Below, piece by piece: positions 29,917 through 39,492 of a stretch of DNA of 64,000 bases. This DNA comes from Arthrobacter sp. ISL-48. Its GTDB lineage: Bacteria > Actinomycetota > Actinomycetes > Actinomycetales > Micrococcaceae. Each line of letters begins with the position of its first letter. Within the stretch, counting starts at the first letter, position 1. The notes beneath the pieces are model-generated. The model had not been told where the DNA came from. It searched no databases and saw nothing but the letters and a program-made list of their open reading frames with translations. The translations under genes were made by a program, and so were the position numbers. Location: assembly GCF_018613805.1 (NCBI RefSeq), contig NZ_JAGGPL010000023.1, forward strand, positions 1 through 64,000, read 5' to 3'.

Positions 29917-32900
29917 TTACATGGAGGCCCTGCGTCGGCGGAACGCGAGGATTGTTCCTCCGCCTAGCAGTGCGAAGAGTGCCAGCAGGGCGAGGCCTGA
30001 GACGTTCGCTCCGGTGTATGCCAGTCCCGCAGGAGTAGTGACGGGGTTGGATGTGCACAGGGGATTGCCCGTAACGCACGTACGAGCGCCACCCGCACCC
30101 TCGGAACCGACCGGGTCAAGGAAGTTCCCCAGCGCATGGTTGCCCTGGTCCGCGTATTCCTTGACCTTTGCTGTGTAGGTCACTTTCACGGTTTGGCCAG
30201 CACTCACGCTGCCGCTCACAGTGAACCTGCCATCTGTAATGTCAGTTACCCTCAGGGCCGGATCCGAAGATACTGGCGCTGACGTTATTGTGGCGTCATC
30301 GAGGACATCGGTGAGGTCATCGATGAAAGCGACCGCGGAGGCACCCTGTCCCGTGCTCTTGAAGGTCAGGGTGTACGCCAGTGTCTGACCGGCGGACACT
30401 GTGGTGCCCGATGCCGGATCAACGCTCTTGCTGACACTGAGCTCCGAGACCAACTGGCCGGTGTTGCAGCCCACAGCGGTGTCGCAGGTCCCACCCGGGC
30501 TGGTCGGGGTGATGACGTTATCGATCTTTCCGTCGCCGGTGCCCAGTGGGGCGACGGTGACGGAGTAGGTGATCGTGACATCGGCCCCGACTGGCAGGTC
30601 ACCGGTCCAGGCCAGCGTCTTGGCCATGGCATCGAACGTGGCGGTTCCCGCGGACGCTGTCGCGTCGTTGTTGAACGCTGCGTCGTCCAGGACCTTGGAC
30701 AGGTCATCGGTTGCCGTGACCGCGGTCAGGGCGCCGGGACCGGTCTGCTTGACGTGGACCGTGTAGGTGATCTTCTGGCCCGGTGCGACCGTGGAACCTG
30801 AGGTCGGGTCCGAGGTCTTGCTGACCGTGTAGGCACCCACCGGGTGGGTCGTTGTGCAGTCCGGGGTTTGCCCGTTGACGGGAACGCAACCATCCGAGGT
30901 CACTACGTTGGTCAGGGTCTGGTCCCCGGCCGGAAGTGCTTTGACCGTCACGGAGTAAGTGATGGTCGCCTTTCCTCCGACGGGTACCGTGCCGTTCCAG
31001 GAGAGCCCGCTGCCGGCCACACTGACGCTGCCGGTTGAGGCGACGGCGTCGTTGTTGTAGTCGGCGTCATCGAGCACCTTGGTCAGGTCATCTGTGAAGG
31101 ACGCGGCAGCCGGAACGGACCCGGTCTGCGTGACCGCCACCGTGTAGGTGACCTTCTGCCCGGGAACAACCGTGGAACCGGATGCTGGGTCGGAGGTCTT
31201 CACGGTGGTGTAGTTCGCGACCTCGATCCCCGCCTGGTCGGCGTTGATCGTCGCTGCGATCTGGGAATCGGCAGGAGTGTCCGCGGTTGCGGAGGCGGTG
31301 TTCACGAACGTTGAGGCCACACCGGCACCGAGGGTAATGGTGAACTCGTGGGTCTCTGTGGCGCCAGGTGCCAGGGAGGCGATGGTGAAGCCGCCCTCAG
31401 CCGCGTACTTGTCGTCCGCGACCACAACGTTGGTCAGGGTGCCCTGGCCGGTGTTCTCCATGGTGATCCGGTAGTTGACCTGGTCCCCGGTGCGGAAAGC
31501 GGGGTAGTCCTCGACGGTGTTCGCGTCATGCCAGGTACCGGCAGCATCCTGGACGTACTTCTTCAGCGACGCCGAGTAGTAGTTCGCGATGCTGATCGGT
31601 GCGGAGGTGCGCATCACCAGTTCGGTGTGTTCCGCCCTGGCCTGCGCCCGGTTGACCAGGATGTCACCGCCCTTGGCCCCGGTGGTCTGGATGCTGACCT
31701 TGAAGGCCTGTGTGGCACCAGGTGCCAGTGCCGGGCCGATCACACGGACAGCCGTCGGGTTCGCCGGCTGAACAGTGGTCCAGCCCGCGGTGTTACCTGT
31801 CACGTTTCCGGCTGAACCGTTGGCGGCGTTGGCCGGGTCATCGTTGAGCGTTCCCGGATCGGCGGTGGTGTAGTACACCGTGGACCCGGCCACAGCGGTG
31901 ACTCCGGTCAGGGCGTAGGAACCGCTGTAGGAGGTGCCGCGGCCGTCACCGGTGTACGGCAGGATGTCGATCGTGTCGGTGAACGCCTGCGGCGTCGGAT
32001 CAGCCGAACGCAGCGTCACAGTCCATGAACCCGCACCGGAACCGTCACCGTTCACATTCGGGATGAACGCCTCATCAGCGGTTTTACCGATGGTGGTGAA
32101 GCCGTTTGTCGCGGCGGTGACCTGTGCGGATGCTGACCTGCTGATGCCGGCGTAGGTAGCGGTGGCGGAGTTGGTGAGCGTCTGCCCGGGGGTGACGGTG
32201 CTGTCGGCGACTGCCTGGTAGGTCAGTGCGTGATTGGCGTTCGTGCCGACTCCGTTCAGTGTCCAGGTCAGGACCTGCTGTCCGGATCCGTTCGTGGTCA
32301 CGGCAGGTGCCGGACTGGCCGACGCGGCAACGTAGGTCATGCCTGTCGGGAGGGTGTCGACGATCTGGTAGCCGTCGACTGTTGCCGGGATTGCACCGGA
32401 GCCGTTCGCCGCGTAGGTGAGCGTGTAGGTGGCCGGAATGCCGGGGGTGACGACGCTTCGGTCAACGGACTTGACGATCGCGGGCGTCGCCGTGACGACG
32501 CGCAGCACATCGCGGAAGCCCGTGGTGCAGGGGTATCGCGATCCCGGGGTGGGTGTGATGCAGCCGGTGGCGTTCCACCAGTTGTTCAGCGGCGCATCCA
32601 TGACGCCGGAGAAGAAGGACCACACGTCTGTGCCTGCCGGAGTACCCGGCCTGATCACTTGAGACACAACCGGGGTGAGGTTCGGGTAGTTCGAGAACTT
32701 CTCGAACTGTCCCTGGGTACCGGTGATGCGCATCGCCTTGACGGTGGTGAGGTCGGCGGGCCCGGTTGTCGTCCAGCCACTACTCGAACCACAATCGAAG
32801 CCGTTCGGGTCATACCCGGCGCTGGCGGGATCGAGGTGCGCGTCGTTGCCGACGTAGTACTCGGTGGTTGTCCCGATGCCTGCGGCGGCGGGCTGACCCC

Positions 32901-34218
32901 AGCTCCACCCGGCGAAGGTCACGTATTTCGTGTCCAGGGCCGTGCACATGCCCACGATCCTGTCATCGGGCCGGTCGGTGTGAAGCTGCAGTGCCGTGTC
33001 CATGTACTGCCCAACGGTTGAACCCGCGGCAACACGGTAGGTGTCGTCCCAGGTCGTGCCGCCGCTGCCGGTGTAGCCGCGGCCCCAGCCCGACGAGTAG
33101 ATCCCGGGCGTGGTCCAGGCCTTGGATTCGGTGTTGTTGGACGGGTCATCCTGCACTGTCTGGCCGGTCGTCGACGTGTACGTCGGGGCGTTGGACGTCA
33201 GGAGAGCTGACCCCTGGGATGCAGTGTTCACCCGCACCCAGATCGATCCTGAAGTCAGTGCCATCTGGTCAACGGGCAGCCGGTTGCCGGCCGAGTCCAG
33301 CGTCGGCGGGTTAGCCGGCGCGTAGTCGATCCCGGAGATCGTCAGCTGAAAGGTGGTCGGACCCGTCTGCGTGATGGTGCAGGTGGTTGCGGGAGACGTC
33401 ATCTGGTTGGCCGGGTGTGTGCCTCCGGACCACGGATGGCCATCAGCTGCCCCCGGGCCCTGGAAGGGCGTGCAGCCCTTCGGGTCGACCGAGATCGCGC
33501 CGCCCTGCGGGGAGGCGATGTTCAGGTTATAGGTAACCGTCTGCGGGCCCGCTTCGCTGCGCAGGGCCCTGCTCAACGTCCACTCGTAGTCGATCAGGAA
33601 ACCGCCGTCGCCCTGCGAGTACATCGGGGTGCCGGTACCCCAGCGCATGTCCATCGCAAAGGGATTCACAATGTTCAGTGGAGGCAGGGCGGCGCTCTTG
33701 CCGTTGATAGTCCCTGTTGCGCTCACCTGTGCTCCGGTCGGGCCGTCGACGACGACGGGTACCTGGAGCGCGACCGCCGTACCTTCGTTGTGGGTGCCCA
33801 GATTACAGGTAAGGGTCTTCTTGTCTGCTGACAGTGTTGACGCCGGCGTCACGCCGGTGGTCAAACAGGCGTCTGGAAGCCGTTCGAACACCCCATTGGT
33901 GAGCGTGATATCCAGGGTAACGTTATCGACCGGGGCGTTGGCGGGCGCGGTCGCGTCGTCGTTGACGTTGATCCGCCACTCGCCTGTGACCACGTCTCCG
34001 GAGGCCACCTGCGCCGGTGTGTTGTCGGCCCATCGTGCAGTGATCTCATTCACCGGTGCGGCAAAGGCCGGCACCGTGTTGGCCATGAACAACAGCCCCA
34101 GCAGAAGTGCCAGGACTACGGACCCGGCTAGCGTTCGGTTTGTCCCGAGTTGACCCAGCAGCGTACCGCCCGGCGGCGAGGCCCAGAGGCGGCTGCGCCT
34201 CTGATGCATTCCTATCAT
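29917..34218 (-). CDS. Giant LAXTG-anchored surface protein with DUF11/DUF7927-type repeats (1433 aa)
   Basis: Secreted wall-attached protein. Residues 28-53 form a signal peptide (AGSVVLALLLGLLFMANTVP followed by AFAAP). The N-terminal 550 residues are a beta-rich region with WGTGTPMYSQGDGG and other Trp/Tyr/Gly motifs. Several Ig-like DUF11 domains follow (ATPAIVKSVDRSVVTPGIPA and later). Then come three repeats of about 110 residues with the signature TSDPASGSTVVPGQKVTYTV and DDLTKVLDDA. The C-terminus is LAYTG, a hydrophobic helix and RRRR, a class E sortase signal. No sortase lies in the window. Start ATG 34218 or 34209. It is probably an adhesin or stalk; its partner is unknown. Confidence 0.85.
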   Translation of the reverse strand: MIGMHQRRSRLWASPPGGTLLGQLGTNRTLAGSVVLALLLGLLFMANTVPAFAAPVNEITARWADNTPAQVASGDVVTGEWRINVNDDATAPANAPVDNVTLDITLTNGVFERLPDACLTTGVTPASTLSADKKTLTCNLGTHNEGTAVALQVPVVVDGPTGAQVSATGTINGKSAALPPLNIVNPFAMDMRWGTGTPMYSQGDGGFLIDYEWTLSRALRSEAGPQTVTYNLNIASPQGGAISVDPKGCTPFQGPGAADGHPWSGGTHPANQMTSPATTCTITQTGPTTFQLTISGIDYAPANPPTLDSAGNRLPVDQMALTSGSIWVRVNTASQGSALLTSNAPTYTSTTGQTVQDDPSNNTESKAWTTPGIYSSGWGRGYTGSGGTTWDDTYRVAAGSTVGQYMDTALQLHTDRPDDRIVGMCTALDTKYVTFAGWSWGQPAAAGIGTTTEYYVGNDAHLDPASAGYDPNGFDCGSSSGWTTTGPADLTTVKAMRITGTQGQFEKFSNYPNLTPVVSQVIRPGTPAGTDVWSFFSGVMDAPLNNWWNATGCITPTPGSRYPCTTGFRDVLRVVTATPAIVKSVDRSVVTPGIPATYTLTYAANGSGAIPATVDGYQIVDTLPTGMTYVAASASPAPAVTTNGSGQQVLTWTLNGVGTNANHALTYQAVADSTVTPGQTLTNSATATYAGISRSASAQVTAATNGFTTIGKTADEAFIPNVNGDGSGAGSWTVTLRSADPTPQAFTDTIDILPYTGDGRGTSYSGSYALTGVTAVAGSTVYYTTADPGTLNDDPANAANGSAGNVTGNTAGWTTVQPANPTAVRVIGPALAPGATQAFKVSIQTTGAKGGDILVNRAQARAEHTELVMRTSAPISIANYYSASLKKYVQDAAGTWHDANTVEDYPAFRTGDQVNYRITMENTGQGTLTNVVVADDKYAAEGGFTIASLAPGATETHEFTITLGAGVASTFVNTASATADTPADSQIAATINADQAGIEVANYTTVKTSDPASGSTVVPGQKVTYTVAVTQTGSVPAAASFTDDLTKVLDDADYNNDAVASTGSVSVAGSGLSWNGTVPVGGKATITYSVTVKALPAGDQTLTNVVTSDGCVPVNGQTPDCTTTHPVGAYTVSKTSDPTSGSTVAPGQKITYTVHVKQTGPGALTAVTATDDLSKVLDDAAFNNDATASAGTATFDAMAKTLAWTGDLPVGADVTITYSVTVAPLGTGDGKIDNVITPTSPGGTCDTAVGCNTGQLVSELSVSKSVDPASGTTVSAGQTLAYTLTFKSTGQGASAVAFIDDLTDVLDDATITSAPVSSDPALRVTDITDGRFTVSGSVSAGQTVKVTYTAKVKEYADQGNHALGNFLDPVGSEGAGGARTCVTGNPLCTSNPVTTPAGLAYTGANVSGLALLALFALLGGGTILAFRRRRASM

Positions 34219-34752
34219 TCTGTTCCCCTATTTTTTCATCGGACAGGGAATGCAAGACCCTGGCCGGAAAGAGACCAGCCAGCGGATCAGAACGTCTGCA
34301 AGTCGACGATCTGAGCAAACCCGGAACCGCATGTTGAGACGCAAAGGCTCCCCTTGCGCCGTGCTCACATGGGGATAACCTGCGGGGAATCATTTCGTGA
34401 CGGAAGGTCTATTAACGGTGTAGAAGCGGAATCGTGACGTCAGGCGCACGCAAGTTCCGCACCCGTGCTTGTGCTGCGCCGCAGGATCGTCGCAGGTCGA
34501 GCCGACGCGGGAAGGATTGGAAGTGAATGGTTGGACGGGCGGGTCTGTCGGGTGTCTCACGTCCGCGGCCCCGCCCGTCCCCGCCCGGGGCTGGGATAGT
34601 ATCCGGTCGGTCGTGCGGGGCGTCTACCGGCGGGTCGGGGGACCTTTGGTGGACAGGCATGGAATCCCGCACAGGTGTATAACCTTCACTCCGCCGAATC
34701 ATGACGCAACTCATGGCGACGGCGAAGTTTCCTTAAAACCGCCTGCCCCGGA
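34219..34752. other. Non-coding interval upstream of the first surface-protein gene
   Basis: About 530 bases with no credible gene on either strand. It must hold the promoter of the minus-strand gene at 34218. Candidate GGAAC boxes (for example in CCCGGAACCGCATG near 34320) could be ECF -35 elements, but orientation and spacing are not convincing enough to call a promoter. Confidence 0.4.
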
Positions 34753-34971
34753 TCAGGCTCTGCGTGTGAGTCCGTACTCTTCTGGCGGTGCCTGCATGGG
34801 GATGGTGCGCCAGGTGCCCTCAGCCAGCTGTGCAGTCAGGTGGTTCCCGACGATCTCTACTTCCCCATGAGGGATAGCAAACGGGTCCAGTCCGTTGGCG
34901 TAGATCCAATTCAGTGACTGGCTGTGGAGGGCGTTGCCATGGGGGTAGTCACGAAGGTCAATGGAGGGCAT
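34753..34971 (-). CDS. Small hypothetical protein (72 aa)
   Basis: ATG 34971: MPSIDLRDYPHGNALHSQSL, then NWIYANGLDPFAIPHGEVEI and VGNHLTAQL. The pattern of a short loop, a helix ending in xxGLDPxxIP and a beta hairpin resembles small proteins of Arthrobacter and its phages that bind no known partner. A longer open frame upstream to 35076 is unconserved. It sits between the two surface-protein genes, on the same strand. Confidence 0.55.
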   Translation of the reverse strand: MPSIDLRDYPHGNALHSQSLNWIYANGLDPFAIPHGEVEIVGNHLTAQLAEGTWRTIPMQAPPEEYGLTRRA

Positions 34972-35096
34972 GGGGAGAACCTTTTTCGTCGTGGAGCCTG
35001 ATTTCCCCGTCAGCAACCGTACTGTATTGCCCCGCAGTGCCCGGCAAGATGACGCATTTGTTGCGGGCCTGCCCAAGTGGGATCTGGGTCAGCCCG

Positions 35097-35142
35097 GAAC
35101 AGCGCCCGGGTGCGAGTGTTGCTCGCATCCCGGGCGCTGTTC
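35097..35142 (-). terminator. Terminator hairpin of the second surface-protein gene
   Basis: GAACAGCGCCCGGG-T-GCGAG and its complement CTCGC-AT-CCCGGGCGCTGTTC make an almost perfect stem of about 20 bp around a short loop, 42 bases beyond the stop at 35184. Confidence 0.85.
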
Positions 35143-35183
35143 TCAGGTTGGCTCCGGTTGCTTAGGAGCGTGGGTGGACAGGG

Positions 35184-38100
35184 CTAGCTCTGGCGGCGGC
35201 GGATCTTTGATGCTGCCAGGGTGCCTCCTCCGAGGAGGAGGATTGCCAGCCCACCGAAGACCAGCGGTACCGGATCCAGCCCCGTGCTAGCGAGGTTGGC
35301 CGGTGATGCCGGTACTGCAGTGATGACCGGGGCATGAGCGGCAACCTTGGCCGTGGAGGGTGCCGAGACCAGTGCAGCGCCGCCGGGGACTCTGCCGGTG
35401 GCCGCGGCGGTGTTGGTGATTGTTCCGGAGATCAGGTCGGCCTGGACCACGGTGTAGGTCGCGGAGCAGGTGATTATTGCTCCGGGGGCGAGGCTGGCGG
35501 CCCCGTCCGGGCAGGTGACCTGCGAAAGCTTGCCTGCACCGCTGAAGTCCCCTTCAACCACGGCAGCATTTGTGACCGTCACGTTGCCGGTGTTGGTGAC
35601 CACAAACGAGTACGTGATGGTCTGGCCTGCAACCAGGCTCTTCAGTGCTCCTGCGTCAGCGGACTTCACGACCGTGATCCCCGGTGCTGCCGGGATGGCG
35701 ACGGTGGTTTCCGATGGCGGTGAGACCGGCGGCGTCGTTGTTCCGGGCGGTGTGCCGGTCGCGGTGGCGGTGTTGCTGATGGATCCGGCGTCGACGTCGG
35801 CCTGCGTCACGGTGTAGGTCGCGGTGCAGGTTACGGTTGCTCCCGGCGCCAGTGAAGCCGCCCCGGCGTCGCAGGTGACGTCGGAGAGGTCGCCGGTACC
35901 GGTGAAGTTGCCTTCGTTGACAGTGATGTCCTTAAGGGTGACGTTGCCGGTGTTGGTCATCAGGAACGAATACGTTACTGACTGCCCCGCCGCCGTGATC
36001 GTTTCCGAGGATGCGGACTTCACGACCGTGATCCCCGGTGCTGCCGGGATGGTGACGGTGGTTTCCGACGGCGGTGAGACCGGCGGCGTCGTTGTTCCAG
36101 GCGGGGTGCCGGTCGCGGTGGCGGTGTTGGTGATGGCTCCCGCGTCGACATCCGCCTGGGTGGCAGTGTAGGTCGCGGTGCAGGTCACGGTTGCTGCCGG
36201 CGCCAGTGAAGCTGCTCCGGCGTCGCAGGTGACGTCGGAGAGGTCGCCGGTACCGGTGAAGTTGCCTTCGTTGACCGTGATGTCCTTAAGAGTGACGTTG
36301 CCGGTGTTGGTGACCAGGAACGAGTACGTCACGGGCTGGCCTGCCGCCGTGATCGTCTCCGGGGAAGCGGACTTCACGACAGTGAGGGCCGGTGCAGGCG
36401 GTGCCGGCACGATGACCTCCGACGGCGGTGAGACCGGCGGAGTCGTGATGCCTGGCGGCGGAGTACCGGTGCCTGTGGCTGTGTTGGAAATCGAACCAGC
36501 GTCCACGTCAGCCTGGGTGACCGTGTAGGTCGCGGTGCAGGTCACTGCTGCCGCAGGCGCCACGGGACCGGTGGGGCAGACTGCTACCGGCGCGGTGCCG
36601 GTGCCTGTGAAGCCGGTTTCGTTGATACGGATATCAGTGAGCGGCACATCACCGGTGTTGGTGAACTCGAACGAGTAGGTGATGACCTGCCCCAGCTGGA
36701 GGCTGTTCATGGCTGCCTGGTCCGCCGTCTTGACCAACCCCACACTCACTTTCACCGGTGCGTTCGTGACGTTACAGGTGAACGCGGCGGCGGAGGGGAC
36801 TGTGAAGGTCCAGGGTCCGCTGCCCGCCGTCGGAACCGTGGCTCCGGTGGCCGTGTTCGTGCACGCGACGGAAGCGTTGTAGGCGTTGATCCCGCTGGCG
36901 GAGCCTGCGGCCATGGCATCGGTGATTGTGTAGGTGCTTCCCTGGGAAACCGGCTGGTTGAGGGTGCTGACCGTTGTTGCAGTACCGGTAGTTGTGGCGG
37001 AGGTGAGGACTGCCCCTGCGGGAGCCTGGAGACCGACGGTGAACTGGTCCGCTGGTACTGCGCGTCCGCTGACCGTCTTGGTGACTGTGAGGGTCGGGAT
37101 GGGTGCTGAGGCACAACGTGCGCCGTCGTTGCCGCCGGAAGCAGGGCCTGCCGAAAGCGGCACCATCTGAGCAGTGTTGACATCGATGCGGGAGATGTTG
37201 CCAGTCGTGTTGTCGGATGCGTAGAGGTAGCCGGTAGCGTCGACGTAGACGGCACCGACAACAAGCCCGGTGACCGGCGTCCCCGCCGGAGATGTCAGGA
37301 CAGGCCCGACGGTCTGCGTCCCGGTTACCGGATCAAAGCTGACCAAGACGTTGTTCGCGCCGTTGACTCCGACGCTATAGAACGCCCCGTTGGTGAAGCC
37401 CCAGTCAAAACCCATATTCGTCCCGGGCAGGGTTCCGGAGCTGAGCACCGTGTTGAAGGTAGGCGATCCTGGGACGAGATCGATCGCATAGTATGCGGTC
37501 CCGTTCGTGACCCAGTAGCGCCCTGCGTTGTCGATATCACCGATAACGAACGCTCCTCCAGGTGAGCCGGCAGGAACGCCAAGATCTGCCACGGATCCGT
37601 TGGCACCGATGCGCAGAAGGGCTCCGTTGCCGCTGGCGATTCCGTAGAAGTAGTTGTCCAGGACGTTGTAGCCGACGGCGTTCACGGCTTCTGACATGGT
37701 GAAAGCGGTTGAGAAGGCACCCGAAACCAGGTCGACTTTCTGGACCAGGTGAGGATCAGCAAGACCCGCGGGGCTCTGGAACAGGTAGCCCGAAGCGTCA
37801 CACGCCCACGGCTGCTCAACAAAGTTAACCGTGGAGGTGCCGGGAGGATTGATGCCCGTTCCAGTGACGTTTGACGGGCCGTTCGTGAAGGAGCCCGCTG
37901 CCTTCGAGGTGACGTTCACCGTCACGGTGCAGGAGGCCAGGCCGGTGCTCAGGTTCCCTGTCACACCGACCGAAGTTCCGCCCGCGGCCGCGGTGACGAC
38001 GCCTGCGGGGCAGTTGGTGGTGGCAGGGCCGGCGACGGTCAGTCCGGTTGGAAGGGCGTCAGTGAAGGACCAGCCGTTCTTGGCGCCGAGTTCGCTGGTG

Positions 38101-39110
38101 TTGGTGACCGTGAGGGTCAGCGTCGAGGTGCTCCCGACGGGGACGGATGCCGGGCTGAAGGACTTGTCCAGCTGTGGGGTCACATCGAGGATCTTGAAGT
38201 TATCGAAAGCCTGATCATTGCCGCTGCCGTTGGGCTGCTGGTTGGTAACCCGGAAGCCGACCGTCGGGTTGGTGACCAAGGCTGCCTGGTTTCCGGTGAA
38301 AGTACCAACGCTGACGACGTTACCGTCGACGGTGTACGTCTGGCGGTTGGGGTCTGCGCAGATGTTGTAGTCCGTGGCGTTCAATGCGATAGGCGTGGTG
38401 CCGTTTATCACATAGAACCGGTCAAGCGCCTGGACACCAATGTTGCACAGGTTTCCGACGTCAAGAGAGAAGGTGACGAATCGACCGGTACCCCCGACGT
38501 TGATGCCGGAGCCCTCCATCATCACCCCGGTGTAGTCGTTGAAGCCGCCAGCCGTCTGCTCTGCCACTGCGAGGTTTGTGTTGGGATCAGCCATGCCTGC
38601 GTGCTGCCCGATTGCGGCCGGTACTGTCCTGGCCGTGGGCCACCAGCTGGCCGCACAGAACTGCGCAGCGCCAAGAGCCGCATCGGTAGCCTGATGACCG
38701 AAGATCACTCCGTTGCACCGCGACGCGTTCTGATAGACGGAGTCCATCGTGTACGTGGCGCCGGTGGTGCTCGTGTAGGCGGCGATATTGGTCGCTCCCG
38801 TCAGGGGCGCGTTCTGAAAATCCTCCTGGTAGATGAGCGAGGGAGCACCCGGAGTGCCGGGAGTGCCCGGCGCGGCCTGCGCTGATCCGGACGGTGTGAG
38901 TCCGATGAGGCCGGATGCGACCGTTGTGGCAATCAGGGCGAGTGCGAGAAGGCCCGCCAGTGCCCTGATACCGGCGGAGAAGTTCTGGATCTGGCTGCGC
39001 AGGCTTTTCTGCCCTGAATGGCGGTGGGAGGGGCCCGGCCTGCCGGCTATGGCCCTTATATGGGAGGGGTGCCGTTGCCCGCTCCCCTTGGATTGCGAAT
39101 GAGACCTCAT
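35184..39110 (-). CDS. Giant LAXTG-anchored surface protein with DUF7507 repeats (1308 aa)
   Basis: Start at ATG 39110 with GGAAGGA seven bases upstream; the longer frame to 39311 is unconserved. Signal peptide at residues 48-75 (RALAGLLALALIATTVASGL). Then come a lectin-like N-domain (LIYQEDFQNAPLTGATNIAA), a DUF11 domain (LDKSFSPASVPVGSTSTLTL), a propeller-like segment about residues 430-650 (GYLFQSPAGLADPHLVQKVD, GDIDNAGRYWV), and a SpaA-like domain (LTVTKTVSGRAVPADQF). Four tandem DUF7507 repeats of about 118 residues follow. The C-terminus is LASTG, a helix and KIRRRQS for class E sortase anchoring. Likely an extended adhesin; the ligand is unknown. Confidence 0.87.
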   Translation of the reverse strand: MRSHSQSKGSGQRHPSHIRAIAGRPGPSHRHSGQKSLRSQIQNFSAGIRALAGLLALALIATTVASGLIGLTPSGSAQAAPGTPGTPGAPSLIYQEDFQNAPLTGATNIAAYTSTTGATYTMDSVYQNASRCNGVIFGHQATDAALGAAQFCAASWWPTARTVPAAIGQHAGMADPNTNLAVAEQTAGGFNDYTGVMMEGSGINVGGTGRFVTFSLDVGNLCNIGVQALDRFYVINGTTPIALNATDYNICADPNRQTYTVDGNVVSVGTFTGNQAALVTNPTVGFRVTNQQPNGSGNDQAFDNFKILDVTPQLDKSFSPASVPVGSTSTLTLTVTNTSELGAKNGWSFTDALPTGLTVAGPATTNCPAGVVTAAAGGTSVGVTGNLSTGLASCTVTVNVTSKAAGSFTNGPSNVTGTGINPPGTSTVNFVEQPWACDASGYLFQSPAGLADPHLVQKVDLVSGAFSTAFTMSEAVNAVGYNVLDNYFYGIASGNGALLRIGANGSVADLGVPAGSPGGAFVIGDIDNAGRYWVTNGTAYYAIDLVPGSPTFNTVLSSGTLPGTNMGFDWGFTNGAFYSVGVNGANNVLVSFDPVTGTQTVGPVLTSPAGTPVTGLVVGAVYVDATGYLYASDNTTGNISRIDVNTAQMVPLSAGPASGGNDGARCASAPIPTLTVTKTVSGRAVPADQFTVGLQAPAGAVLTSATTTGTATTVSTLNQPVSQGSTYTITDAMAAGSASGINAYNASVACTNTATGATVPTAGSGPWTFTVPSAAAFTCNVTNAPVKVSVGLVKTADQAAMNSLQLGQVITYSFEFTNTGDVPLTDIRINETGFTGTGTAPVAVCPTGPVAPAAAVTCTATYTVTQADVDAGSISNTATGTGTPPPGITTPPVSPPSEVIVPAPPAPALTVVKSASPETITAAGQPVTYSFLVTNTGNVTLKDITVNEGNFTGTGDLSDVTCDAGAASLAPAATVTCTATYTATQADVDAGAITNTATATGTPPGTTTPPVSPPSETTVTIPAAPGITVVKSASSETITAAGQSVTYSFLMTNTGNVTLKDITVNEGNFTGTGDLSDVTCDAGAASLAPGATVTCTATYTVTQADVDAGSISNTATATGTPPGTTTPPVSPPSETTVAIPAAPGITVVKSADAGALKSLVAGQTITYSFVVTNTGNVTVTNAAVVEGDFSGAGKLSQVTCPDGAASLAPGAIITCSATYTVVQADLISGTITNTAAATGRVPGGAALVSAPSTAKVAAHAPVITAVPASPANLASTGLDPVPLVFGGLAILLLGGGTLAASKIRRRQS
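35340..36760 (-). repeat. Four tandem 354-bp DUF7507 repeats inside the surface-protein gene
   Basis: Units begin about 35690, 36045, 36400 and 36750 (read leftward). Each unit encodes a VVKSA-type start, a TYSFxVTNTGNVTLKDI block and a TATYTVTQADVDAGSI block. The two central units are almost identical in DNA, which implies recent duplication or gene conversion and potential for copy-number change. Confidence 0.8.
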
Positions 39111-39492
39111 GAAAATCCTTCCAGCAGCTCCGGAGCGCAACCCGCAAGCACCGCCCCCAAAAAATGCAATTACCTCGATATAACCTCGGGAGATCCGAAT
39201 CGTGACGTAGCACAATTTTCTGGCAGGACCCTTCAGGTAAACCCTCCGTTCGCTGGGGCGGCTTGGGCACGGATTGACGAAAGTCCGGGCTCGACGTTCG
39301 CGGCGTTGCATTGCTTACTTGGTGTTTGACAGCGCGCATGTCACAATCTCATCGAGGACGCCTACCGTCGGCCTCGATCCGACTGGGGGAGATTTATGGG
39401 CGCTGGGGATGTATCGATCTCTGCGAATGCTGACGCCGCGGATTTCTCGTGTGAATTCTGTCCCTCCGTCGTGAAGGCGCGCCCGGCGTTGA
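39111..39492. other. Divergent promoter region between surface protein and sigma factor
   Basis: About 380 bases without a believable gene; it must drive the surface-protein gene leftward and the sigma gene rightward. The AT-rich patch AATTTTC near 39210 and TTTTTTGGGGGC near 39160 are the only compositional features. No clear palindrome. Confidence 0.4.
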
